Of a DNA stretch of 64,000 nt, positions 43,013-51,209 are shown one piece after another. The number at the start of each line of letters is the position of its first letter. Position 1 is the first letter of the stretch. Source of the stretch: Haloarcula vallismortis ATCC 29715. GTDB taxonomy: Archaea; Halobacteriota; Halobacteria; Halobacteriales; Haloarculaceae. The translations under genes and the position numbers were made by a program. The DNA lies in the NCBI RefSeq assembly GCF_000337775.1, contig NZ_AOLQ01000065.1:238534-302533 (forward strand), given 5' to 3'. The notes below the pieces were generated by a model. The model was not told the DNA's origin. It saw only the letters and a program-made list of their open reading frames with translations, and did no database searches.

Positions 43013-44023
43013 CTATTCGAACTCGCGTTTCGTCCCGCCGTCACCGACTGCCGTTTCGATGCCTGTACTGTGGTCGGTGTCGGACCCCGGCGGCGTGATC
43101 GACTGGAGAATCTCTTCGATAACCGTTTCGGCGCTGATTTGACTTAATTCGGCGTCGCTACTCATAATGAGGCGATGGCGCAACACCGGGAGCGCCATCT
43201 CTTTCACATCGTCCGGAATAACATATTTCCGGCCGTTCAGACGAGCGACCGCTTTGGCTGTATTCTGGAGCGCGATTGTCGCCCGCGGAGAGGCCCCGTG
43301 AATGACGTTACGATGGTCTCGGGTAGCCTCGACGAGAGCGAGAATGTACTCCTTGATGCTGTCTTCGATGTGTGTCTCAGGAACGACCGTCCGAGCGTCC
43401 AGAAGTTCGTCCCGTGAGATGACCTGTGAGATAGAGTCCGCATCGAGCGCCGGGTTCGCGTCGAACCGATCCAAGATTGCGCGCTCCTCATCAGAATCGG
43501 GAATCTCAGTGACGAGTTTCATCTGGAATCGGTCGCGCTGGGCCTCCGGGAGTTTGAACGTCCCTTCCATCTCGAGCGGGTTCATTGTCGCAACGACCGT
43601 AAACGGCGTCGGGAGTTCGAGCGTCGACCCCTCGATAGAGACCTGCCCCTCCTGCATCGCTTCGAGGAGTGCGCTCTGTGTTTTCGGCGGGGCGCGATTG
43701 ATCTCGTCGGCGATGACCAGATTGGTAAACACCGGCCCTTTCTGCAGTTCGAACTCGCCGTTTCGCTGGTGATACACCGTCGTTCCAGTGATATCCGCAG
43801 GGAGGAGATCAGGAGTCATCTGAACCCGGGAGTGCTGGAGATCCGTCGCGTTGGCGACGAGCGTGGCAATCGTCGTTTTCGCGACACCAGGGACCCCTTC
43901 CAGAAGCACGTGGCCCCGTGTAAGCATGGCAACAGTAATCTGCCGCAGAACCTGCTCGTTACCGATAAGAACTGTCTCCGCCTCCGATCTGAGACGGTCA
44001 TACAGTACCGACGGATCAGTCAT
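43013..44023 (-). CDS. MoxR-family AAA+ ATPase
   Basis: 336 residues. Walker A in GVPGVAKTTIATLVAN, Walker B VIADEINRAPPKTQSALLEAM with sensor 1 TMNPLEMEGTF, arginine finger region LPEAQRDRF, and the C-terminal lid GASPRATIALQNTAKAVA. MoxR ATPases act as chaperones that insert metals or assemble complexes together with VWA or DUF58 proteins; this one faces the DUF58 operon. Its first 8 bases overlap the end of the DUF4350 gene, so they are co-transcribed. ATG at 44023. Confidence 0.93.
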   Translation of the reverse strand: MTDPSVLYDRLRSEAETVLIGNEQVLRQITVAMLTRGHVLLEGVPGVAKTTIATLVANATDLQHSRVQMTPDLLPADITGTTVYHQRNGEFELQKGPVFTNLVIADEINRAPPKTQSALLEAMQEGQVSIEGSTLELPTPFTVVATMNPLEMEGTFKLPEAQRDRFQMKLVTEIPDSDEERAILDRFDANPALDADSISQVISRDELLDARTVVPETHIEDSIKEYILALVEATRDHRNVIHGASPRATIALQNTAKAVARLNGRKYVIPDDVKEMALPVLRHRLIMSSDAELSQISAETVIEEILQSITPPGSDTDHSTGIETAVGDGGTKREFE

Positions 44024-45110
44024 TGCGTTGACGTTCGGACCGCTGTTTAATAATGGCTTCCGTTACTCGCTGTACCTGTGTTTCCTCCCAGTCCGGGTGA
44101 CGGGCGCTGACATACTTTTTCACGCCCTCTCGGGACAAGCCCGGGTTCGGCTTGTGGCCCCTTTCTTCCCGGAGTCGAGTCCGCAAAGACTCATGGAGGC
44201 GGCGGTCGTACGCGAATAGCGCCCCGACCAGCACGACGCCACAGAACAGTAACAGCACGTCTGACCGCTGCAGTGCGAGAACGGCAGCGGCCACCGGGGG
44301 GACACCACCGGCGTGCGAGTAGTCCAGCAGGGCCGTGTCGTGATTGGCGATGAGGTTCCGGACGAACCGCCGGTTGTCACCGCGCTCGAGCATCGCGTTT
44401 ACGAAGATGCTCGGATCACTGACGGCAATGACTCGGCCGTCGCCGACCGATTCCCTCGTGACGACGGGTCGGGACGCTAACTGCTCTGCACCGTCGAGTT
44501 CGCCGTTGCCATCGGTGTCGAGATAGGCGTATTCAGAAGTGGTGACGAGCGTCGTCGCGTTGCCGGCCCTGACAGTCGTGCCGTAGTTGAGGACGATAGT
44601 ATCGACGCCCGCTGTCTCTGGGTCGTCGCCGACAGGCGTCGCTTCTGGGAGCGAGGCGTTCCGGTAGTAATTCCGGTTGTCGTACACGGGACGGCCGTCG
44701 AAGCGTGCATCCGCACCGACAGCGGCGAGCAGGTCGTTTCCGCGTGGGCGGTAATCCTCGGCGACGACAAGTGTCCCGCCGCTCCGGACAAACTCCCGGA
44801 TTCGTGTGCGCTCGCTCGACGAGTACGGCTCCGCCGGCGAGAGAATGACTGCAACGGTGTCGTCCGGGTCACTGGCCGTATACTGACTCACGTTCGTCCC
44901 AACAGTCACGTTCGCACCGGTGTCAGCCGCGACGGCTCGGAGTTCGCCTGCCCCGTCCCACTGGGAGTTATACGCACCGAACGCTGCCGAGGACGTGCTC
45001 GCGGCGTAGACGACCGCGATGATGGTAACGGCGGTGTAAGTGGCGAGTAATAGCTGTGGGAGAGTGAGCGACGGACGCCAGGAATCGTCGGGAGACGGTG
45101 TCAGTGCCAT
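44016..45110 (-). CDS. DUF4350 membrane protein
   Basis: 364 residues: helix 1 (about 17-38), a large extracytoplasmic domain (about 45-265) with GTLVVAEDYRPRGNDLLAAVGADARF, the flexible-loop DUF4350 pattern, then helix 2 (about 275-300, VLLLFCGVVLVGALF) and a basic cytoplasmic tail. DUF4350 resembles a glutamine-amidotransferase-like fold without catalytic residues. Its start shares one base with the stop of the 91-aa gene (TGATG), so the three genes 91-aa, DUF4350, moxR form one operon. Function within the MoxR module unknown. Confidence 0.88.
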   Translation of the reverse strand: MALTPSPDDSWRPSLTLPQLLLATYTAVTIIAVVYAASTSSAAFGAYNSQWDGAGELRAVAADTGANVTVGTNVSQYTASDPDDTVAVILSPAEPYSSSERTRIREFVRSGGTLVVAEDYRPRGNDLLAAVGADARFDGRPVYDNRNYYRNASLPEATPVGDDPETAGVDTIVLNYGTTVRAGNATTLVTTSEYAYLDTDGNGELDGAEQLASRPVVTRESVGDGRVIAVSDPSIFVNAMLERGDNRRFVRNLIANHDTALLDYSHAGGVPPVAAAVLALQRSDVLLLFCGVVLVGALFAYDRRLHESLRTRLREERGHKPNPGLSREGVKKYVSARHPDWEETQVQRVTEAIIKQRSERQRND

Positions 45111-45385
45111 CAGACCAGCCCCGGTGGGAGAATCTCAAGGATTCGTCTGATCACCACGTAGGCAAAGCCCACCAGACCAGCTCCGATGAGCCACCAGAGC
45201 CGCCGTCGCCAGCGCGGCGATACGGCCTGCGGTGCGACCAGTTCGACCGTGACCAGAAACCCGATCAGCGAGACGACGAAAAACAGCTCCAACGTCAGCG
45301 CATCCAGCAGGGTCAACACGAGGATGCTGCCAAGCACCCACATGAGATGTCCGTAGATGAACTGCTGGCGCTGTCGGGTCGCCAT
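45110..45385 (-). CDS. Small two-to-three-helix membrane protein, 91 aa
   Basis: ATG at 45385 (MATRQRQQFIYGHLMWVL). Two to three hydrophobic helices (LGSILVLTLLDALTLELFFVVSLIGFLVTVEL and RRLWWLIGAGLVGFAYVV). Its TGA overlaps the DUF4350 ATG by one base. A common companion of DUF4350 and MoxR in haloarchaea; name not recognised. The longer frame upstream adds 10 codons without benefit. Confidence 0.8.
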   Translation of the reverse strand: MATRQRQQFIYGHLMWVLGSILVLTLLDALTLELFFVVSLIGFLVTVELVAPQAVSPRWRRRLWWLIGAGLVGFAYVVIRRILEILPPGLV

Positions 45386-45470
45386 ACAACGGCGTTCTTG
45401 TCGGTCGACAGTCAAAGTTCCGACCGACAGCCGCCAGCAGAGACTGGATTATCTGCCCTAGCACTTCGGT

Positions 45471-48400
45471 TCAGTCGTCGCTGTGCTGTCTCTCGGCGAC
45501 CGAATCGTCATCAGGCGTCCGCGTTCGGTCGCCGCTCGGGAGCAACGATACCGGTGCCGCCGTCAGATACGGCAGTGTTGCGACGAGGGCACCGAACAGC
45601 GCGAGCAAGACCCCGCCGACGAATATCGCTGCGAGAATTGCCGGTGGTGTTCGCGCGGAGAGGCGGAAGCCGAAGAAGACGAGCCAGCCAGCCCGCTCCA
45701 GCAGCTGTAACGCAACGACCGACAGGCCGAGCGCGAGGCCAGTCGCCGGAATCGCGATACGAGCGATGTCGGCCAAGATCGTCCGCAGAATCCGCCACTG
45801 TGTCGCGCCGGTCGAGCGGTGGATGCCGATAGCCTGCCGACGGGCGTGGACTCCCTGTGCGAACGTCGCCGTGGTACTGCCGACGGTACTCAGCGCCGAG
45901 AGGACGACAAGGACGCCGAGAATCAACTGTACGTTCCCGAACACCCCCTCGACGGAACGCTCGATGGGCGTTCCCGACGCGTATGACCCGCTGCTTGCCA
46001 CCGCGGATGCCAGCCGGCGGTCCCCGGTCACCTCGTACTCTGCTGTGGTGAGGGTAGTCCCGTTGGCTGTCACACGATAGGTATACCTTCCGGGCTGGCC
46101 GCGTCCACCATCCGGAGAGAACCGCGTCTGCGTGACGTTTCCGGGCGGCATATACACGGTCCGGTTTCGGGAGACGCCGGGACCGATGACGCCGACATTG
46201 CGTGTGATCGGTTCCTGCCAGGGGTTTGCGAGCCCGACTCTGAGCGTTGGCGTCGTCAAGACCGACCCTGACGACGGAGAGATCGACAGCTCTCCGTACA
46301 GCTCCCGCTCAGTTCCACGGACGATCTGAATGTCGTGAGTCGCCGTCCGGTTTCCGTACCGGGCCGTTATCGTGTAGTTCCCCGGTTCGCGTGGCAGGGG
46401 AACGACGGCGACACCGCTCGATCCGGTTCTGAGCGACGGGCCGTTCACTGTAACAGTGGCGTTTGAAACCCGCTCTCCAGTTTTCGTGAGGACAGGGACG
46501 GAGAGCCCCGACCCGGGCGGGGCCTGTGACGGCAGCTGGTTCGGTATCTCGATACTGTTCGGCGAGACGACGGTCACTGAATGGGTGTACCCTCCGGCAG
46601 TAGCGTTTGCGGTCCCCAGTTCCGACGCGGTAAAGGAGACAGTCTTGGTCCGCTCCTGTCCCGGTGGGACGGCTATCGTCGTTGTTTGTCGCTCACCCCG
46701 ATACCGGAGGGTGACGTCCCGGCTCACCCGTTCGTTACCGACGTTTCGCACGTCGACGCTGAAGTTGATGGTATCACCTTTCGTGACGCGTGTCGGCCCC
46801 GATAGCCCCGTCACGACAGCGCCCGACCGGTTGGCAGCGGCACCGTTGGCATCGTCAATCTCGGATACCGATCCCTTCACGCGAATCATGTGGACCTGTC
46901 CTGGCCCAGTCGCCAGGTCAGCCGCAGAATCAAGCGGCAGGATGAGCAGGTCATCGAGCGTCCTGTCGGCGTCGTACCGTCCGACGACGGTGACCCGGCG
47001 AACCCCGGGCTTGACGCTCCCGCTGACGGTCAGTTCGTCACCGACCTCGACGTCGAGCGTCTGTGCGAGGTCGCTCCCGATGACGGCCTCGTCGTACCGC
47101 TGTGGTCGCTGGCCTTCGACCAGCGTGGCACCGGTGACGTTCGCGAACGCGTCGTACCTCGCTCCATGGGCCATGTACGGTTGCCCGTCCGAAACTTGGG
47201 CGTAGATGATTTCCGGGCTGGCCGGCGTTCCGTCGGCCCGGAGCGCCGACGCGTACTCGCCGTCGAGGCGGCTGTTCAGCGGATGGGGGGCACCGGCTTC
47301 GGTGATCGTCCCGGAACCGCCTGCCTCGCCGCCGAGTGGAGACGCGAGGCCGGCCAGTGAGACCACCAACAAGAACGTGATGCCGAACACGGTTAGCGTC
47401 GCCGCCGTCGGGACGACCGAGCGCCACGACAGGAACGTCGGCGTGACCCAGTTCCGGACCCTCGCAAGCCTCGACTGCCCCGACTGTCCGGTTCGAGTGT
47501 GCCGGTTCCCGAGGGAGGCCGGCGGTCGGGTCGCTGCCGGATAGGCCGCGAGCGCGCCGGCGACCAGCCCCATCAAAACGAAGATTCCGGCGACGCCCGC
47601 GACGACGGTGGCGCTCTGGCCCGTGACAGTGATATCGAGCGCGATTGGGAGTCCGACATAAATTGCGACGTTGACGAGCGCCTTGATGAGAATGAGTCCG
47701 ACGGCGTAGCCCAGAACGACGCCAGTGGTCACGAGGAGACCAGCGCGGAGCGTAAACAGGAGTCCCACGCGCCACCCCGACGCGCCGGTCGAGCGGATGA
47801 CCCGAATCGCGTCGAGTCGGTCGCGGACGCTCATCCGCGTGACGTTGTAGACGACAATGAGGACCAGCAATCCACCGGCAGCCGCAGCGATGCCCAGCGC
47901 CCAGAGCACCTGCTCCAGGCCGCCCAGAACGTACAGGAGCGCGCTGACAAGCGGTGCCCCTTCATCGGGAAGGCTTCCCAGCCCGGTCCCGCTCGGGCTG
48001 CGGTCGATGATGAAGTAGCCGGTGACACCGACTCGCTGGGCTGTCGAGGCGTTCGTGACGTACCACTGGTTGGAGAGGAACGTCGTCCCCCGCTCCTGTG
48101 GCACGACCGAAAGCGAGACGGTGCCGTTGGACCCACTGACCGTTCGGGTCCGCTGTTGGGAGACCGGTCCCCGGCCGTCAGCACCGTCCGGCATCGTCGG
48201 CAGTCGCCCCTCCTGCCACTGGGCCGACCCCTCGATGAGTACTCTCGGCGTATCGGGTGGGATGCCGACGAGGCGAATGTCGGTTTCGTTTACCGTTGCC
48301 GTCGCTGTCGGGAGCACGGTGACATCCCCGTCAGTGTCGGGTGGGCCGTTTTCCGCGTCGTGGTACGTGACTGTCCCGGAGTTCGCAAGCGGTTCGGCGA

Positions 48401-48536
48401 ACGTTTCCGAGTACGTGACGGCGGTGAACAACAGCAGGACCGTGCCGATGAGAAACGCAGCCGTCACGGCGATGACGACGACGGTGAGCCGGTCCCGTCT
48501 GGACCAGCGAAACAGGAGAGCGTTTCTGTATCCCAT
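45471..48536 (-). CDS. ABC transporter permease (FtsX/MacB type) with CARDB-like insert
   Basis: 1021 residues, far longer than typical MacB/LolC permeases. Starts MGYRNALLFRWSRRDRLTV with helix 1, extracellular domain (about 50-205), FtsX-type helix bundle 1 (about 215-350, LVLIVVYNVTRMSVRDRL ... LIKALVNVAIYVG), a helix (PTAATLTVFGITFLLVVSLAG) and a second outer part. That part includes a CARDB-like domain (about 577-655, TKGDTINFSVDVRNVGNERVS) and a carboxypeptidase-regulatory-like repeat (GERVSNATVTVNGP). The C-terminal FtsX bundle (about 870-1010) closes it. It works with the ATPase encoded 7 bp upstream, likely as a mechanical extractor or exporter of surface lipid or protein. Confidence 0.88.
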   Translation of the reverse strand: MGYRNALLFRWSRRDRLTVVVIAVTAAFLIGTVLLLFTAVTYSETFAEPLANSGTVTYHDAENGPPDTDGDVTVLPTATATVNETDIRLVGIPPDTPRVLIEGSAQWQEGRLPTMPDGADGRGPVSQQRTRTVSGSNGTVSLSVVPQERGTTFLSNQWYVTNASTAQRVGVTGYFIIDRSPSGTGLGSLPDEGAPLVSALLYVLGGLEQVLWALGIAAAAGGLLVLIVVYNVTRMSVRDRLDAIRVIRSTGASGWRVGLLFTLRAGLLVTTGVVLGYAVGLILIKALVNVAIYVGLPIALDITVTGQSATVVAGVAGIFVLMGLVAGALAAYPAATRPPASLGNRHTRTGQSGQSRLARVRNWVTPTFLSWRSVVPTAATLTVFGITFLLVVSLAGLASPLGGEAGGSGTITEAGAPHPLNSRLDGEYASALRADGTPASPEIIYAQVSDGQPYMAHGARYDAFANVTGATLVEGQRPQRYDEAVIGSDLAQTLDVEVGDELTVSGSVKPGVRRVTVVGRYDADRTLDDLLILPLDSAADLATGPGQVHMIRVKGSVSEIDDANGAAANRSGAVVTGLSGPTRVTKGDTINFSVDVRNVGNERVSRDVTLRYRGERQTTTIAVPPGQERTKTVSFTASELGTANATAGGYTHSVTVVSPNSIEIPNQLPSQAPPGSGLSVPVLTKTGERVSNATVTVNGPSLRTGSSGVAVVPLPREPGNYTITARYGNRTATHDIQIVRGTERELYGELSISPSSGSVLTTPTLRVGLANPWQEPITRNVGVIGPGVSRNRTVYMPPGNVTQTRFSPDGGRGQPGRYTYRVTANGTTLTTAEYEVTGDRRLASAVASSGSYASGTPIERSVEGVFGNVQLILGVLVVLSALSTVGSTTATFAQGVHARRQAIGIHRSTGATQWRILRTILADIARIAIPATGLALGLSVVALQLLERAGWLVFFGFRLSARTPPAILAAIFVGGVLLALFGALVATLPYLTAAPVSLLPSGDRTRTPDDDSVAERQHSDD

Positions 48537-48543
48537 CGGTTCG

Positions 48544-49245
48544 TTAGTTCGTCTCCGTGGACGGGCTCGCGTCCGGCGTCGAGGCAGCATCGGAGACGAG
48601 CGTGCCGCCGCGAATGAACAGCCGTTCGTCGAACCGCTGTGCCAGTTGGGGGTCGTGGCTGATGACGATGAGGGCGGTTTCCGTCGATTCCTTCATGCTG
48701 AACAGGAGGTTTAACACCGACTCGGCAGTGTCCGGATCTAGCTGTCCGGTCGGCTCGTCGGCAAGGATTATCTCGGGGCGGTTTGCAAGCGCCCGTGCGA
48801 TAGCGACCCGCTGTTTCTCGCCGCCGCTCAGCGTCGCTGGGTACTGGTGTGCGAGCCCGGAGATTCCAAGCCGTTCGAACAGCGTGTCCAGCCAGTCCGG
48901 GTCGCAGTCCCCCGCGTGCTCCTGGGGAAGCGACGCGTTCTCGCGCGCAGTGAGGTCACCGATAAGCTGGAAGTCCTGAAAGACGAATCCGAGCGTGGTC
49001 CGCCGGAGGCTAGCGCGCTGACGTTCAGACAACTTGCTCGCGTCCCGGCCGTCGACTTCCAGCCGTCCGCTAGACGGCGGTTCTAGCAGCCCGAGGACGT
49101 TGAACAGGGTCGACTTCCCGGCCCCGCTCGGGCCCTGAACGAGCATCGCCGCGTCGGACCCGACCGTGAGCGAGACGCCATCGAGAATTGTGGTGCCCCG
49201 TCGTGTGACACACAGCTCCGAGCCGACGAGGACGGGGTCAGTCAT
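48544..49245 (-). CDS. ABC transporter ATP-binding protein (LolD/MacB type)
   Basis: 233 residues. Walker A GPSGAGKSTLFNVLGLLEPP, Q loop FVFQDFQLIGDLTARENASLP, signature LSGGEKQRVAIARALA, Walker B ILADEPTGQLD and the H loop VISHDPQLA. The LGLLEPPSSG and GERQR-like order is that of LolD/MacB/FtsE ATPases, which use mechanotransmission rather than a channel. ATG at 49245 (MTDPVLVGS); a 30-codon extension has no homology. The permease gene follows by 7 bp. Confidence 0.95.
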   Translation of the reverse strand: MTDPVLVGSELCVTRRGTTILDGVSLTVGSDAAMLVQGPSGAGKSTLFNVLGLLEPPSSGRLEVDGRDASKLSERQRASLRRTTLGFVFQDFQLIGDLTARENASLPQEHAGDCDPDWLDTLFERLGISGLAHQYPATLSGGEKQRVAIARALANRPEIILADEPTGQLDPDTAESVLNLLFSMKESTETALIVISHDPQLAQRFDERLFIRGGTLVSDAASTPDASPSTETN

Positions 49246-49328
49246 TGTCGGCCTTTCTGCCGGCCTCGTATTGTATGCCACGGTTACATACCCGGGAGAA
49301 ACGGGGGAGGGGGCCGAACGATGTGCGT

Positions 49329-51017
49329 TCAGCAACTCGTCCGGTTCCCGCCGGGGCGAACGAGGTACACCGAATCAAGGCCCCGCGTGTCATAGACTAC
49401 GTCGTTCTCGTAGCGCCACTCCGCCAGCGCCGCAGGCGAAGTCTTCTCGCTACTTGCCGGGAACAGGTGTGCCCCGGTCGTCCCCCACGACGACCGCGAT
49501 AGCGTCGGGCAGCTCGGTGCCGTCCCACCGCCGAGCCACCGCGCTGTCGGCTGGTACGTTCCGTTGGTCGCGTTCGGATAGTACAAATCGACAATCCTGC
49601 TGAACGGGTGGTCGGACGCCCACTGCTCGTCGACGTGGTCTGCGGTGAATGTTGCGGCCGCGAACTGCGATTCGGTCGCTCCGGTCGGGAATGCCAGCGT
49701 ATCGAGATTGACGAACGCGATAGGCATCGTCGCAACCGCAGCAACCACGACGATGATAGTCAGAACAGTTGCGAGGCGGTGGCTGTGCGTCCGTGTCGCT
49801 CCGAGCCCGCCGTCCGGCGACAGCGACCGCCGATAGGCGACCGACACGACGCCGATGCCGGCGAGCACAAACACGGGCAGGTGAACGAACGTCTGGCCCC
49901 GGAGCGCGGTCCCGTAGTACTCCGGCGTCAGCGAGGCGGTCAGCGAGAAGTACACGATGACAATTGGTGCCAGCACCAACGCCAGTACGACCGGCCCGAT
50001 CAGCCGCCGATCACGACTCGCGAGCGGGAGTCCGACGACCGCAAACACCACCGGGACGGCGAACGCCGCGACCAGCACCAAGAGGCCGGTTGGCGTCGTC
50101 TGTGTCCCGGGGAACACGGTCTGTACTGCGTTCGCACTGAGGGTCAGGAACCAGAGTCCGACCGCGCCGCCGATAGTCATCCGCTGGAGGCGAGCACTCG
50201 TCCGCTGGAACCAGATCAGTGTCGCCACTAGGACGACGACCCAGGCCAGAAACAGCCCCGGATACGCGCTTACGCGGTCGACGTACGGGACCTCAAGAAG
50301 CGAGCGTTCTGCAATCCGGTAGTACCCCCACATATACACCCAGAATCCCGCGACGACGGCGAGAGCAGTGACGGCGTCACGACGCGACGGAATCCTGGCG
50401 AGATGGGCGGCTAGTACCCCTGTGAGTACCAGCGCAACGATGAGCGAGCTAAACGTATGCAGGAGCGGGAACGCAGCGAACAGGACGATCACAACTGCCC
50501 CCCATCGACGGTGGTATCGCTCCGTCGTGAGCAACCGATGGACGGCAATCGCAAACAGCGGAAGCAAGAGGAACGCCAGCGCCTCCTCGTCTGTCTGTCC
50601 GGTGCGCCGGAGATAGATGCCCTCCACCGCGAGCCCCATCCCGACCACACCCATCGACAGCGTCGTCCGCGAGGGACGCCAGCGGCTCGACTGCGCGAGG
50701 CGTTTGACTAGCGCCATCGCCGTCAGGCAGGACGCTGCGCCGGTGACCGCGACGACCGGCTGTGCGATGTACAGCGGCCGCTCACCGGTGAGTGCGCCGA
50801 CCACTGTCAGAACAGCGGTAAACACGATGTTGTCCGCCCGGAACCGGGTGAACGGAAAGGACCCCGTCTGAAGCGTGTCTCTCGCCAGAGCGACGTAGCC
50901 GAATCCGTCTAGCGTCGAGGGCAGCGGTGTCCAGTGCAGCGTCGTCAGTCGGGCCGCAGCTGCCACGGCCAGCACAGCCATGATGAGCAGCACCCGCCCA
51001 TTCCGGCCGTCACTCAT
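49329..51017 (-). CDS. Polytopic membrane protein, GT-C-like
   Basis: 562 residues with about eleven predicted helices and a C-terminal soluble domain. The first outer loop after helix 1 reads TPLPSTLDGFGYVALARDTLQTG, resembling the acidic loop of GT-C glycosyltransferases (Asp in LDGFGYV). Another luminal stretch near the end, VDLYYPNATNGTYQPTARWLGGG, has two N-glycosylation sequons. It may transfer a sugar from a lipid carrier; without a further motif this is a guess. ATG at 51017. It sits between the ABC pair and the large secreted protein on the same strand. Confidence 0.7.
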   Translation of the reverse strand: MSDGRNGRVLLIMAVLAVAAAARLTTLHWTPLPSTLDGFGYVALARDTLQTGSFPFTRFRADNIVFTAVLTVVGALTGERPLYIAQPVVAVTGAASCLTAMALVKRLAQSSRWRPSRTTLSMGVVGMGLAVEGIYLRRTGQTDEEALAFLLLPLFAIAVHRLLTTERYHRRWGAVVIVLFAAFPLLHTFSSLIVALVLTGVLAAHLARIPSRRDAVTALAVVAGFWVYMWGYYRIAERSLLEVPYVDRVSAYPGLFLAWVVVLVATLIWFQRTSARLQRMTIGGAVGLWFLTLSANAVQTVFPGTQTTPTGLLVLVAAFAVPVVFAVVGLPLASRDRRLIGPVVLALVLAPIVIVYFSLTASLTPEYYGTALRGQTFVHLPVFVLAGIGVVSVAYRRSLSPDGGLGATRTHSHRLATVLTIIVVVAAVATMPIAFVNLDTLAFPTGATESQFAAATFTADHVDEQWASDHPFSRIVDLYYPNATNGTYQPTARWLGGGTAPSCPTLSRSSWGTTGAHLFPASSEKTSPAALAEWRYENDVVYDTRGLDSVYLVRPGGNRTSC

Positions 51018-51209
51018 TGGCGGGTCCTACAGCGGGTGGGTGTAAGATAGTTACCGCATTTCGACGGCCGACCCGGCTACCGTTACAGCCAATCAGCCCG
51101 AACAGATACCGCTAGCCCCCGCCAGAACCTTGCCCGACTCGGTGAACAGAAGCGGCTGGACCCGGTCCAACGCGTTAAGCAAGTCGGCTGGAGGGAGACG
51201 ACCAGCGGG

